From positions 1,860,001 to 1,924,000 of the forward strand of contig NZ_WFKL01000001.1 of the NCBI RefSeq assembly GCF_009208105.1: DNA of 64,000 bases, read 5' to 3'. Source of the stretch: Rouxiella sp. S1S-2. GTDB lineage: Bacteria; Pseudomonadota; Gammaproteobacteria; Enterobacterales; Enterobacteriaceae. Below are positions 7,067 to 16,988 of the stretch, piece by piece. The notes under the pieces were generated by a model. That model saw nothing but the letters and a program-made list of their open reading frames with translations, was not told where the DNA came from and did no database searches. Position 1 is the first letter of the stretch. Each line of letters begins with the position of its first letter. A program made the translations under genes and the position numbers.

Positions 7067-9850
7067 ATGATTTATTCCGAAACACTAAAACATGTCATGA
7101 ATTTCAGTGCCTTGACATTGGTTCTGGCAACCACTTTCAGTACCCCGGCCCACGCTGATGACGCTTGGTTACGGGCGTGCGCCAATGCAAAAACTGCCGA
7201 CGGCTGCCAGCAACCTTTTCAACAAGGTTTAGCACCGGTATTAATGGGCTCAAGCCGCGATGAGCAGGGGCTTTGGGGCTACATTGACACGTCTGGACAG
7301 ATGGCTATCGAACCGGCTTATCGCGAAGCACGCGGTTTTGTAAACGATTTGGCCGCGGTTAAAAAAGACGACCTGTTTGGCTATATAGATGTAAAAGGCA
7401 ATTTTGCTATTGCGCCACGCTTTACGCGAGCCACCGATTTTAACAGTCAGGGCACGGCGCTGGTGGTCACTGACAACCGGCTGGCCCTGATTGACCGCAA
7501 GGGTGCGGTGATAAAAACGCTGCCGTTCGCCGCATCTTTAGACTCAGAAGGCTTTAAGCCGGGCCAATCTTTGGCCAGCGTGCAAATGCAGATTTCTCCT
7601 GCCCTGTGGAACGCCTCTACTGGCCGTTCTCTGGCGTTGCCCGATGATGTGATGAACCTTGACGAGCCACAGTCGGGGCTGATACCCGCACAAGTGCGTG
7701 ATACGGGACAAAGCGGTTATTGGGGCTATCTCGACGATAACGGCGGATGGGCAATTGAACCGGTTAAGCTCAAAACGCGCAACGAGCCGGTGCTCAATGG
7801 CGACGTTATTGCGGTGAAAGGAAAGTCAAGTTGGGTATTTGTCGATAAATCCGGCGTGAGTCTGAGTAAAGAGCAGTTTAAGTCGGTTAAGCCGCTCAGC
7901 TCGGGCAGTTGGCTAGTTGTTGATGCAAATAATACTCAGCAATTACTCAGTAATAAATTAGAAAAAATTCAGGACATCCCGGCCGATCAGGCGGACGCTT
8001 TTCAGGCGTGGGGCAATTGGTTAGTCGGTAAAGGTGCCAAGGGTGTCGTCATGATTGGCCCTGATAACCGCGTCATTGATGTTAAAGCCACCCGGCCTCA
8101 ATTGCTCAGTCAGAATGGTCACTTGTGGATACTGCAGGCCGATAGCCGTCAGGGTGAGGATAAGTCCGCCCAACTGGTTCAAATTTATGACGCCAACGGT
8201 GTAGGGCTCGTCACGCCGTCGACGCTGACAGCGCTCAATGAGTACAAAGTTCAACCGCTGGATACTCGGTCGCTTGAAGATGCCACTGCCAACAGTCAAT
8301 CCGCCGGCTTGCCTATGGCGTTGTTAACGCCTGTCGACAAAAAGAAAACGCCTTCTGTTCTTACTGCCCAAGGTGAAATTTTCACCAGTCCCCAGTGGGC
8401 TGCCATTGGGCCTGTCGGACTTCGCGGTCCATTGGTGGTGAAAACTGAAAATGGCACCGTAGGCGCGATTGACGCCAATGGTCAGTGGGCCATTCAGCCT
8501 AAATTTAAACAAATTACGCCTTTCGACGGCGCCTATACCTGGGCCAGCGTGGTTGATGATAAAAACGTTGAAAGCCGCAAGGTGATTGACACTCAGGGCA
8601 ACGTTATTGATATTCCGACGCGCGTGATTCAAACCGCGCAGGGCATCTCCGGTCCCGACTTGCTCTACACTCAGGGGGACGACAGCGCACGGCGCTGGGG
8701 TATTTGGGATATTGCGGCCAATAGCGGCAAAATAGCCCCCAAGTTTATCCAGCTTGAGTCTTTCCACGAGGGCTATGCTCTCGCCAAGGTTGATTCAGGA
8801 TGGGGCGTTATCGACGGCAAAGGTCAGTGGGCGATCGCCCCTGATGCAGCCCAAAGCGGTAAACCTCAGCCGGTTGGCGACAGCATTTTCGTGGTTTCCG
8901 ACGGTGACCAGCCCGGAGAGCACAGCGACAGCAACCGTCGCTACAGCTTGTATAGCGCCGTGACCGGTCTGGCGTTGGCCACGGATTTGCTGAGTAACCC
9001 GCAGAAGGTGGGCGATAGCCACTGGTTGATTCAGCCGTCAAATGGCGGGGTCGGTTTAATGGACGATGATGGCCGTTCGGTCGTCAGCAAAGAAATCGTG
9101 CCCGAATCCGTTCATGTAGAGGGCAATTGGGCGTTGCTGCACTTTGGCCCACACTTCGGTGCCATTGACAGTCAGGGTGACTGGCAGATTGCACCGGTTT
9201 ATTCGGCTGCACTGAATTTTATTGCGCCGCAGAACTGGGCGAGTGCCTTGAGCGACAAGCGTATTACTCTGATTGATGCTAACGGCGTTGAGCCTTTGCA
9301 AGATAAAGAGGGCGCACAGCCTCTGGCCTCTATGGACCGTATTGCAATGAATGACGATAACACCGGAGAAACGGTGCTCTATGACACGCAGGGTAATGAA
9401 ATTAAACGTTATTCTGGCTTAAGCAGCATTGCAGTTGCCCAGTCTAGTGAAGGTATGGTGCCACTTCGCGGCAGCAATGGACTGTATGGTTTTATCGATT
9501 CTAGCGGTAAGGCGTTGATCGGTTCCTACTTTACTCAGGTTGGCGCAATGAAAGACACGCGCGCCAAAGCGGTGAAGCAGGATACCTACGGTTCACAAAT
9601 TGGTTATATCAACGGCACGGGCACTTTTACGCTGCTGCCAAAGTTTGATTGGGCCACTGATTTTAGTGAAAAACGCGCTTGGGTTGCGGCAAAAGGGCTA
9701 GTACAGCTGATAAATACTGACGGTGCCGTTCAGGCGCAGCTGCCGATACGCTGCAATCAGCGGGTTATTGTCGATGCCAAAGACAAGCAAACTTGGCCTG
9801 CTAAAACAGTAAGTTGTGCAAGTTCTGCGCAGGCCGGAGGTGCACAATGA
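7067..9850 (+). CDS. Exported WG-repeat protein A (927 residues)
   Basis: A large exported protein with a signal peptide (hydrophobic part about residues 11-28, cleavage after T-P-A-H-A). The rest is built of WG repeats, with units such as W-G-Y-I-D-T-S-G-Q-M-A-I-E-P (near 67) and F-G-Y-I-D-V-K-G-N-F-A-I-A-P. I count roughly 14 recognisable or degenerate units to the C-terminus. WG repeats usually form beta structures of unknown function. It has exactly four cysteines, two at the mature N-terminus (A-C-A-N and D-G-C-Q) and two near the C-terminus (I-R-C-N and V-S-C-A). No enzyme domain or anchor is seen. The start has AAGGGA upstream. Its stop overlaps the next start (ATGA), so the two are translationally coupled. 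Confidence 0.85.
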   Translation: MIYSETLKHVMNFSALTLVLATTFSTPAHADDAWLRACANAKTADGCQQPFQQGLAPVLMGSSRDEQGLWGYIDTSGQMAIEPAYREARGFVNDLAAVKKDDLFGYIDVKGNFAIAPRFTRATDFNSQGTALVVTDNRLALIDRKGAVIKTLPFAASLDSEGFKPGQSLASVQMQISPALWNASTGRSLALPDDVMNLDEPQSGLIPAQVRDTGQSGYWGYLDDNGGWAIEPVKLKTRNEPVLNGDVIAVKGKSSWVFVDKSGVSLSKEQFKSVKPLSSGSWLVVDANNTQQLLSNKLEKIQDIPADQADAFQAWGNWLVGKGAKGVVMIGPDNRVIDVKATRPQLLSQNGHLWILQADSRQGEDKSAQLVQIYDANGVGLVTPSTLTALNEYKVQPLDTRSLEDATANSQSAGLPMALLTPVDKKKTPSVLTAQGEIFTSPQWAAIGPVGLRGPLVVKTENGTVGAIDANGQWAIQPKFKQITPFDGAYTWASVVDDKNVESRKVIDTQGNVIDIPTRVIQTAQGISGPDLLYTQGDDSARRWGIWDIAANSGKIAPKFIQLESFHEGYALAKVDSGWGVIDGKGQWAIAPDAAQSGKPQPVGDSIFVVSDGDQPGEHSDSNRRYSLYSAVTGLALATDLLSNPQKVGDSHWLIQPSNGGVGLMDDDGRSVVSKEIVPESVHVEGNWALLHFGPHFGAIDSQGDWQIAPVYSAALNFIAPQNWASALSDKRITLIDANGVEPLQDKEGAQPLASMDRIAMNDDNTGETVLYDTQGNEIKRYSGLSSIAVAQSSEGMVPLRGSNGLYGFIDSSGKALIGSYFTQVGAMKDTRAKAVKQDTYGSQIGYINGTGTFTLLPKFDWATDFSEKRAWVAAKGLVQLINTDGAVQAQLPIRCNQRVIVDAKDKQTWPAKTVSCASSAQAGGAQ

Positions 9851-12729
9851 ATCTCATGAACACGACACTGCTGGCGCGCACCGTTCGTCAAATGTTAACC
9901 ACCGGTGGCGCGCTGGGCCTGATGGCCTTTGCGATGCCGTCGTTAGCGGCTGAAACTGACGCCTCTTGCTTTGCTCCCAGCGCCACGACAGAGAGTACGC
10001 AGCGCGCCGAAATGGCCCTGTCTGCCACGCAAAATATCTGTATTCGGGCTGTGCACGAAGGACGCGCAGCCTTACTGCTGCCTGACGCACAACAGGCCAT
10101 TGATGACGTTGCACTGACCAAAGGGCTGAGCGGCCACCGTTGGGGATTCCTCGACAATCAGGGACAGCTGGTTATCAAACCTGTTTTCGAACAGGTTGGA
10201 GATTTCCACTACGGGTTGGCGGCGGCGAAGCAGAAAGGCAAGTGGGGTTACATCGATTCAACCGGCAATTGGGCGATTCAGCCCACTTTTGACAAAGCAG
10301 GAACCTTTACTCAGGTTGAACTTGCCGTGGTCATTAATGCAGGTAAACCGGAAATTATTAATCGCAAAGGTCAAACGGTGGGTAAACCGCTCGATGAGCT
10401 GGTGGATGACGTTCAGCTTGGCGACGGTAATCCAGCTCGATTGGCTCTGGATTACAAAACGGTGCTGCTCTCGCCGGACGACCAGCGTCACGTCGCCAGC
10501 GATAAAATGGAAGTGGTACAGCCTTTTGGTCAGAGTGACCTGTTTATTGCGCGTGACAGCGATAGCGGCTTTGGTATTGCCGACCAAAATCTGGCATGGC
10601 GTATCAATCCACAGTTTAGCGATATTACGTTAAGCGACGTGAACAGCGCGCTGGCCATGGCTAAAACGTCAGCCGGGGTGCAACTAATACGTGCTGATGG
10701 CACGCTGGTGGAACAGGTTTATCAGTCAGTAAAAGCGCTAAACAGCCACTTCTGGCTGGCGAAAACGGCAGATAAAAATAGCCTGTTGGACAACGGTGGC
10801 AACCTGCTTGCTTCTTTAAGCAATGAAGCTGTCGCCGGATTGACTGTGCAGGGCGACTTTTTACTCGACAACAGTGCGAAAGAAAGTCTGACTGTGTATG
10901 TGCCAGGCAAAAAACAGCCAGTCACGCTGCCAAAAGAGAGCACGCCTTCCGATCAGCCGACCGGTCTTTTTCTACTGACGACGCGCGGTGAGCAAAACAA
11001 GGTCAACGCGATAATCTCTCCCGACGGTAATTTGATTGGCGGAGCTCAGGCTGTCAGCTGGCTGGCGCAGGTGAACAATGCCGAGGTGATTAATGGTCGT
11101 CTGTGGCTGCATGACGATCGTGGGCAGGTGATCAACATTGTTGATAACACGGGTAAAATGCTGCTGAGTGCGAAAAATGTTTCGCTATTAAACGATTACC
11201 GCATCCAGCCGCTCAATCAGCCGCAGAGCGACAGCAGTGCGCCGTTGGCACTGGTGCGTCCCGATTCCGATGACCCTAAGCCAGGTACCGGATTTATTCG
11301 CGCCGACGGCAGTGTTCAGCTCGAAAGCAAATGGCAGGACATTCAAGCCGCCGACAGCAGTGAGTCGGCACAGGGCGGCATGGCGCAACAATTTATTGTT
11401 AAAACAGCCCAAGGAACCGGCGTGATTGACGCGCAGGGGAAAACCATTATTCCTCTGACCGAAGACAATATAGCCCCTTACGTTAACGGCTACGCCTTCG
11501 ACTATCAGGATGGAAAATTGACGGTCATTGACGCCAGCGGCAAACATTTTGCGCTGCCTAACGTCTTTGAGATGCAGTCGATTGGCAATGGCTGGTTCAG
11601 GTTCCGCGAAACGGCTGCCGAAGGCGCTGCGTGGGGTATTTATGACGTCGTGGGCCAAAAGGTCATTGCCGAGCCGGTTTATCAGTCGGTTGGCACCTAT
11701 TCCAACGGGTTGGCCGACGTTCAACTGCCAAACGGTCTGTGGGGCATTATCGATGCCTCCGGTAAAGCGCGAGTGAAGGCAGATTATGCCAGTGTGCGTC
11801 GCATTAACAGCGCACTGTGGCAACTGACTTTGCCGTTGAAAACGGCAGAGCAAACGGCCTCAAGCGTTCAGTCGGCGATTATCGGCAACGACGGCAAGGA
11901 GCGGATAGCACCGACTACCGATCTGAGCGTCAATCAGTTTAACGATGGGCGTATTCTTACCAGTTCGGCCGAAGGTCAATCGTGGCTGCTCAACGCGCAG
12001 GGCGATATTGAACTGCACGAGCAGCAGACGAAGATCACCGCCGTGGGCGATTGGGTGAAACTTTCTCGTCAGCCGCAGATTGGTTATTTAAACTCACAGG
12101 GTATTTGGCAGATACAGCCGCAAATTTTACCCAGTTCGGCGTTTGTGAACTCGCGTGCTCTGCGCATTCAGCCACAGGGCACCGAACTTATCGACGAGAA
12201 GGGCGCGCGGGTAGCCGCCATGCCTGAAGGAAACTGGGTTCTGCCGCAAAACAGCGACATGTCGCTCTCTTACGACAGCGACGACGGCAAACCGAGCACT
12301 CGCTATGTTGACTCAACGGGCAAGCTGGCGATCACCGTCTCAGGCATTGGCAGCCGTATGCAAGGCGGTCAGGCAGTATTAACCAAATCTGATGGCAGCA
12401 AAACCTGGATTGACGCACAGGGACACCCGGCACCTGCGGTGAACTTTGCCGATCTCGGGGTGATTTCCGAAGGGCTGGCGTTTGCCAAAGTGGGTGAAGA
12501 CTACGGATTTGTTAACGCGCAGGGCAGCTTTGTTATCCCACCGGTATTTAAGGCCGTCTCTGCCTTCAACAGTGGCGTGACGATAGTGTCGACCCGGAAA
12601 ATGTCGATGATGGTGGACGCGACCGGCAAACCGCTGGCACGCGTTGACCGTGAATGCGGTGTGCAGGTGCTTTACGGCAGTGGCAATGTCCGTCAGTGGC
12701 CACAAAGCCTGCCGGTTAAGTGCCCGTGA
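9847..12729 (+). CDS. Exported WG-repeat protein B (960 residues)
   Basis: A divergent partner of the upstream gene. The signal peptide is L-G-L-M-A-F-A-M-P-S-L-A-A before E-T-D. WG-type units follow, for example W-G-F-L-D-N-Q-G-Q-L-V-I-K-P and W-G-Y-I-D-S-T-G-N-W-A-I-Q-P; the clearest lie at the two ends, with degenerate units in the middle. Like protein A it has exactly four cysteines, two in the first 60 residues (D-A-S-C and N-I-C-I) and two at the C-terminus (R-E-C-G and V-K-C-P). ATG 9847 is chosen over an upstream frame opening because GGAGG lies 5 bases before it and it gives a signal peptide. It overlaps the upstream stop by 4 bases. Function is unknown; the proteins probably work together in the periplasm or are released. 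Confidence 0.83.
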   Translation: MNLMNTTLLARTVRQMLTTGGALGLMAFAMPSLAAETDASCFAPSATTESTQRAEMALSATQNICIRAVHEGRAALLLPDAQQAIDDVALTKGLSGHRWGFLDNQGQLVIKPVFEQVGDFHYGLAAAKQKGKWGYIDSTGNWAIQPTFDKAGTFTQVELAVVINAGKPEIINRKGQTVGKPLDELVDDVQLGDGNPARLALDYKTVLLSPDDQRHVASDKMEVVQPFGQSDLFIARDSDSGFGIADQNLAWRINPQFSDITLSDVNSALAMAKTSAGVQLIRADGTLVEQVYQSVKALNSHFWLAKTADKNSLLDNGGNLLASLSNEAVAGLTVQGDFLLDNSAKESLTVYVPGKKQPVTLPKESTPSDQPTGLFLLTTRGEQNKVNAIISPDGNLIGGAQAVSWLAQVNNAEVINGRLWLHDDRGQVINIVDNTGKMLLSAKNVSLLNDYRIQPLNQPQSDSSAPLALVRPDSDDPKPGTGFIRADGSVQLESKWQDIQAADSSESAQGGMAQQFIVKTAQGTGVIDAQGKTIIPLTEDNIAPYVNGYAFDYQDGKLTVIDASGKHFALPNVFEMQSIGNGWFRFRETAAEGAAWGIYDVVGQKVIAEPVYQSVGTYSNGLADVQLPNGLWGIIDASGKARVKADYASVRRINSALWQLTLPLKTAEQTASSVQSAIIGNDGKERIAPTTDLSVNQFNDGRILTSSAEGQSWLLNAQGDIELHEQQTKITAVGDWVKLSRQPQIGYLNSQGIWQIQPQILPSSAFVNSRALRIQPQGTELIDEKGARVAAMPEGNWVLPQNSDMSLSYDSDDGKPSTRYVDSTGKLAITVSGIGSRMQGGQAVLTKSDGSKTWIDAQGHPAPAVNFADLGVISEGLAFAKVGEDYGFVNAQGSFVIPPVFKAVSAFNSGVTIVSTRKMSMMVDATGKPLARVDRECGVQVLYGSGNVRQWPQSLPVKCP

Positions 12730-12801
12730 TCGATTATTAAAATTTCGTGCTAATGTTTACAGGGTGAACTCTGTAGGCCGGTTAAATTAAAAGGATAAAT
12801 T

Positions 12802-13194
12802 ATGCTTACTCCTCTCCCGCAAAAGTACAAAGACGCCGAGCGTTGGTCTTTTGGAGACAATGAGGCGCAGGCCGATGATTTGGCGAAGAAAGTCATCGCC
12901 GGTGTGAAAACTGCGACCTGCGCCAATCTTGACGATGATGGCACCCCTGAAGTGGGTGAAGTCTTTGTGGTGGTTGACGGTAAAAATCACCCGGTTTGCG
13001 CGGTTAAACTCACGGAAGTAAAACAGGTGCCTTTTGACCTGGTCACCGAAGAGCATGCCTATGCAGAAGGTGAGGGCGATCGCACGCTGGCTTCCTGGCG
13101 CGTTGAGCTTCAGCGCTTCTTTGAAGCCTACGATATGTTCTCCCCGGACATGCCGCTGCTGCTGATGAAATTCGAGCTGGTTGAAACCTTCTGA
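12802..13194 (+). CDS. ASCH-domain protein
   Basis: A 130-residue cytoplasmic protein with the ASCH fold, a PUA-like domain thought to bind RNA or modified nucleosides. Family features are W-S-F-G-D near residue 15, the G-V-K-T-A-T motif near residue 34, and W-R-V-E-L-Q-R-F-F near residue 99. It is longer than E. coli YqfB (103 residues), an N4-acetylcytidine amidohydrolase of this fold. The same activity cannot be assumed. AAGGAT lies 6 bases before the ATG. It is 72 bases after the WG-repeat operon and may or may not share its transcript. Confidence 0.8.
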   Translation: MLTPLPQKYKDAERWSFGDNEAQADDLAKKVIAGVKTATCANLDDDGTPEVGEVFVVVDGKNHPVCAVKLTEVKQVPFDLVTEEHAYAEGEGDRTLASWRVELQRFFEAYDMFSPDMPLLLMKFELVETF

Positions 13195-13201
13195 TTGACC
13201 C

Positions 13202-13231
13202 CGACGGCCCGCTTTTGCGCGTTGGCCGTCG
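13202..13231. repeat. Inverted repeat between the ASCH and C39-like genes
   Basis: CGACGGCC/GGCCGTCG arms enclose a 14-base loop just after the ASCH stop. No T-run follows, so its role as terminator is unsure. Confidence 0.45.
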
Positions 13232-13280
13232 CATTCAAAAATCCCGCCATAACCTGCTAATGCCCTGGAGAATCAATCTC

Positions 13281-13943
13281 ATGTCGTTTGCTGCCAATAA
13301 AAAATCGTCGAGGATGCCTGTCGAGCAACGGGTACCGTATTTCAGCCAATGGGAGTCACCCTCTTCGGCTCCCGATATTCTGAGTGGCGAAAAGGATTTG
13401 CGGGATATCGACGTTTGGCCAGAATCCGGTGCACTGTCTCAGGCGGAGTTTATCGAGTGGGCCAATCACGTTTGCGGCATGTGTTGCCTGAAAATGGCGC
13501 TGGCCGCCACCACGGGAGAAGTGGTGCCTGTCCTTGAACTGACACGTCGAAGCATGCCCTATGGCGCCTATGTGCGCGAAGGGGACAATATCCGCGGGCT
13601 TATCTATGCACCCTTCGTCGAGTTTTTAAAACAAGAGCTTAACGTTTCCGCACAGGTCAGGGTCGAGCTTATCGCCGACGATATTGCCCATGAGCTGCGG
13701 CGATATCGTTTCTTTATTGCTTCCGTGCATCCCGGCATTCGCCACCCTGACAACGTGCCGCCCCGCACGGGGGGGCATCTGGTGTTGGTCACCGCCGTTG
13801 AGCAGGGCGTTATCACCTTTCATAATCCCTCAGGGCACAACGAAGCGACACAGTCTTACGTGCAACTGCCGGTGACGCAATTTGCCCGATTTTTTGCCGG
13901 GCGCGGCGTGGCGCTAATGTCTTTAACTACTCAAGACGCATAA
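13281..13943 (+). CDS. C39-like papain-fold peptidase
   Basis: A 220-residue protein resembling the peptidase C39 family. The nucleophile region is H-V-C-G-M-C-C-L-K-M-A-L, where C-G-x-x-x-L-x-M matches the catalytic Cys helix. The His region is G-G-H-L-V-L-V-T-A-V, followed by F-H-N-P-S-G where Asn replaces the usual Asp. No signal peptide or ABC domain is present, so it is not a bacteriocin exporter. ATG 13281 is preferred because GGAG lies upstream and N-terminal similarity begins there; in-frame starts at 13215 and 13260 lack a ribosome site. The 3' end overlaps the convergent yebV by 17 bases. The substrate is unknown. Confidence 0.7.
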   Translation: MSFAANKKSSRMPVEQRVPYFSQWESPSSAPDILSGEKDLRDIDVWPESGALSQAEFIEWANHVCGMCCLKMALAATTGEVVPVLELTRRSMPYGAYVREGDNIRGLIYAPFVEFLKQELNVSAQVRVELIADDIAHELRRYRFFIASVHPGIRHPDNVPPRTGGHLVLVTAVEQGVITFHNPSGHNEATQSYVQLPVTQFARFFAGRGVALMSLTTQDA

Positions 13944-14169
13944 TCCACTCATCTTTCTGGCTGTCATACTTTTCTTTGTATAACACGGAGTGACGGCCAT
14001 CCAATACGGCGGGCACGCTGACATTGTCATCCCATGCATCAAGCTGCATACATAAGTCAGGATCGGATTTACACGGTATATACACTTTGTCACCGCCTTT
14101 GGCTTCAGGTGACGACAGCTGTGCATCATCTATTTCAAAACTGCCGATTCGAATGCTGGATTTTCCCAT
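13927..14169 (-). CDS. yebV: YebV family protein (DUF1480)
   Basis: An 80-residue soluble protein that aligns along its whole length with E. coli YebV: S-V/I-R-I-G-x-F-E-I-D-D at the start, I-P-C-K-S-D-P-D-L-C-M-Q-L-D-A-W-D in the middle, and W-I-M-R-L at the end. Function is unknown. In E. coli it lies downstream of yebS-yebT-rsmF. Here it follows letB directly, with no rsmF between. It is 188 bases from letB, with a hairpin in the gap. Confidence 0.9.
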   Translation of the reverse strand: MGKSSIRIGSFEIDDAQLSSPEAKGGDKVYIPCKSDPDLCMQLDAWDDNVSVPAVLDGRHSVLYKEKYDSQKDEWIMRLE

Positions 14170-14310
14170 GAGATGCCCCTTGTTAAATTTTACTATTCAA
14201 TAGCTCACTACAGGTATGACCAGTTGAGCCAGCTTTGAGAATAGCTTATTGTGCAAAAAGTGCCATAGGAAAACGCTAAGCAGAAAAATTCCAGCAGGTG
14301 ATAGGAGAGT

Positions 14311-14343
14311 CACGGCGGGCCTGAATCAATCAGGCCCGCCGTG
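14311..14343. repeat. Perfect 14-bp inverted repeat between yebV and letB
   Basis: CACGGCGGGCCTGA and its complement flank a 5-base loop. It lies 15 bases beyond the letB stop on the letB strand. A strong stem without a U-rich tail suggests a 3'-end stabiliser or a factor-assisted terminator. Confidence 0.6.
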
Positions 14344-14357
14344 AAGACGGGGGGGGA

Positions 14358-16988
14358 TCAATTTTTCGGAATGGCGGTTCCCCACTGCTGCCAGTCTTTA
14401 GGTTCTTCAGGCATCAGCAGGAAATGGCGTCCGGTGGAGGCTTTTGGCGCCACTGGCGTCGTTGGCGGGGTGGCAAAGGCGATTCCCCCGCGGATAAACT
14501 GCTGGAAGGTGCCGCTTTTGAAGCTGCCGCCAGTCAGACCGAACTGTAAATTATATCCAGAGGCCAGCCAGAAGGTGGTGTTATCGCGCACCAGGTATTG
14601 ATACTTTTTGCTGATGCGTAGCGAAACGTTAACGCGATCGGCCATTTCACCCAGTCGGAATCCGGTTACAGTGCCCACTTCAATGCCGCGGAACAGCACC
14701 GGCGTACCGATTTGCAGCGAACCTACCTCGGTAGCATCAACCACAATCGCCAAACCGTCGGTATAGCGCGAATCGGTGATGGTGGCGGTTTGCAAATCAA
14801 AGGTGCGATTAGACGGACCTTTACCGGCTTCAACGTTGATATACGGCTGCAGCAAAGTATCGAGATTCTGCACGCCAGCCGCTGAAATCTCGGGAGAAAC
14901 AATCGAGAAACGGGTGCCAAGGCGAGCAAAAGTATCGACATATTCTGGATAGAGTACGGCTTTGGCCGCCACCTGATTCAACTGGGGGTCAAGCTTGAGT
15001 GATTCAACCTGGCCGATAGTGATGCCCAGGTAGCGGATTGGCATTCCTGGCGAAATCTTACTGGCGTCGTAAGTATTGAGGGTGATCTGGCTACCTACTG
15101 CGCGTGCGGCGGTTTCGTTATCATACAGCACGCGCTTGGTGCCTTTACTGACCGTCACCCCTTCGAGGTTGTCAAAACTGATGGCACCTTTCAACGCACG
15201 GTCAAGCGGTGACGCCTGCACGGTGAGACCGCTGCCGTTAAGCTGCACCTTGGCACCGCCTTCGGCCCAGAAAATAGTTTTCGCGGTCAACAGATTGCGA
15301 TACTCAGGACTGATGTAGACATCTACCTCAAACTCGTTGGCCTTCGGACGCACGCTGACAATTTCACCGACCTGGAATTTACGGTACAGCACCACAGAGC
15401 CGGTCTGTACGTCTGGCAGACTTTTGGCGGTGAGAGTCAGCGTGGTAGAAGGTTTGTCGCCTTTAATACCCTGTTCGGCCTTCTCTGAATTGCTGTAGAG
15501 CGGATATTGACCTGATGGTGCGCCTTTAGTCCCCGGCAACACGCGAATTCCGCCGTCGATCCACTCCTGCGCACTGGCGCCGAGTACTTCCATGCCGTCG
15601 AGGCCCAGCTTGACGTCGACACGGCTGTTGACCACAAACTTGCTGTCCAGATGCAGAAGATTCTTGTACTGAGAGCTTACAGCGATATTAAAGACAATGC
15701 CTGCGTCAGTCAGCGTGCGGTCAAGCACTTGACCAATCACGATGCCGTGCAGCAGCAGCGGCTGGCCTGAATCAATGCCGTAGCTTTGTGGCGCAAGCAG
15801 TTGCAGAGTCAGTACACCCGGGTCCTGCAGCATGCGCTTGCTGCTGTCGAGCACGGTGAAGTGGTTTTGTGGCGCACCTTCTCCAGGAATGAGATCCAGC
15901 GTATTGCCGGTCAGCAACTGGCTTATCTTGGCATTATTGAGGCTGATTTTAGGACTGTTCATTTCGATGCGCGTACCGCTACGCATCATGTCGATAACTG
16001 ACGGATCGACAGTCAGCTTGCCGGTGACCTTGTTGTCAGGCTGCAGCGTGACTTTGGTCAGCGTACCGACCTGAAGACCCTGATACATCAGCGGTGTGCG
16101 CCCTTCAGTGAGGCCATCCCCACTGGGTAAATCAAGATTGATGTCTACGCCCCGCTGGCTCTGTGCTAGATCGGGGTAAAGCTCATACGACTGATCAGCC
16201 TTGGCCTGATTGCCATCGGCAGGGGAGTCGAGCGCAATGGCGCCATTGACCAGCGCGGCCAGGCTTTCCATTTCAACTTTTGCCCCACTGAGGCTAAAGT
16301 CACCTTTAAACCCGGAGACGTTCCAGAAGCGGCTGTTATCTTTCACTAAATGCGCAAAGCGTTTGTCGATAAGCACGTCGATAGTCACGCCATTGTTGCC
16401 TGCTTCAATATCGTAATCATAGACTTTCCCGACGGGAATTTTGCGGTAGTAGACCAGCGAGCCGGTGCTCAATGAGCCTAAATCCCTTGAGTGAAGATGG
16501 ATCATTAACTCGCCAGTATTGAGACGATATTTAGGCTGTGTGTCGAGGGCAGTAAAGTGATCTTGCTCCTTGCCGCTGCCCGGCATCATGCCGATATAGT
16601 TACCGCCAACCAGCGCATCGAGTCCGGAAATACCGGCCAGCGAGGCTTTGGGCGTCACCAGCCAGAACTGGGTGCCTTCGCGCAGAGAATCGGCCAGCTC
16701 GCTGCGGATACTGACCTTGACCATAATAGTACGCAGGTCTTTACTCAGGCTGAGAGACTGAACGGTACCTACCTCAACCCCTTGATAACGCACCGGAGTA
16801 CGACCGGCAACGATCCCCGCCGCCGACTGGAAGTCGATGGTGACGGTGGTGCCTTGTTCCTGATAATTACTGTAGATAAGCCAGCCGGCAATCAGCAGCG
16901 CAATGAACGGCAGCAGCCAGAAAGGGGAGATCCGGCGTCGATTTTTGACCCGTGCTTCAGTCGGTGTATTCGGCGTTTCTTGTTGCAT
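14358..16988 (-). CDS. letB: LetB (YebT), seven-MCE-domain lipid transport tunnel
   Basis: An 876-residue protein with one N-terminal transmembrane helix (about residues 24-43) and a periplasmic chain of seven MCE domains. Each begins with a pattern such as [13 protein letters not shown] or [12 protein letters not shown]. In E. coli, LetB forms a stacked hexameric tunnel that carries lipids between inner and outer membrane. The length matches E. coli YebT (877). The start overlaps the end of letA by 32 bases, so the pair is co-translated. Confidence 0.95.
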   Translation of the reverse strand: MQQETPNTPTEARVKNRRRISPFWLLPFIALLIAGWLIYSNYQEQGTTVTIDFQSAAGIVAGRTPVRYQGVEVGTVQSLSLSKDLRTIMVKVSIRSELADSLREGTQFWLVTPKASLAGISGLDALVGGNYIGMMPGSGKEQDHFTALDTQPKYRLNTGELMIHLHSRDLGSLSTGSLVYYRKIPVGKVYDYDIEAGNNGVTIDVLIDKRFAHLVKDNSRFWNVSGFKGDFSLSGAKVEMESLAALVNGAIALDSPADGNQAKADQSYELYPDLAQSQRGVDINLDLPSGDGLTEGRTPLMYQGLQVGTLTKVTLQPDNKVTGKLTVDPSVIDMMRSGTRIEMNSPKISLNNAKISQLLTGNTLDLIPGEGAPQNHFTVLDSSKRMLQDPGVLTLQLLAPQSYGIDSGQPLLLHGIVIGQVLDRTLTDAGIVFNIAVSSQYKNLLHLDSKFVVNSRVDVKLGLDGMEVLGASAQEWIDGGIRVLPGTKGAPSGQYPLYSNSEKAEQGIKGDKPSTTLTLTAKSLPDVQTGSVVLYRKFQVGEIVSVRPKANEFEVDVYISPEYRNLLTAKTIFWAEGGAKVQLNGSGLTVQASPLDRALKGAISFDNLEGVTVSKGTKRVLYDNETAARAVGSQITLNTYDASKISPGMPIRYLGITIGQVESLKLDPQLNQVAAKAVLYPEYVDTFARLGTRFSIVSPEISAAGVQNLDTLLQPYINVEAGKGPSNRTFDLQTATITDSRYTDGLAIVVDATEVGSLQIGTPVLFRGIEVGTVTGFRLGEMADRVNVSLRISKKYQYLVRDNTTFWLASGYNLQFGLTGGSFKSGTFQQFIRGGIAFATPPTTPVAPKASTGRHFLLMPEEPKDWQQWGTAIPKN

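Noticed and set aside
8324..8767. 147-codon open frame antisense to WG-repeat protein A, with others at 8021-8299, 10258-10587 and 11188-11853
   Set aside because: These lie wholly inside strongly coding WG-repeat genes, have no ribosome site or family signature, and arise from codon periodicity.
7067..12729. Could the WG-repeat region be a tandem DNA repeat or CRISPR-like array?
   Set aside because: Repeats exist only at protein level with variable unit lengths. The DNA shows no regular direct repeats or spacers.
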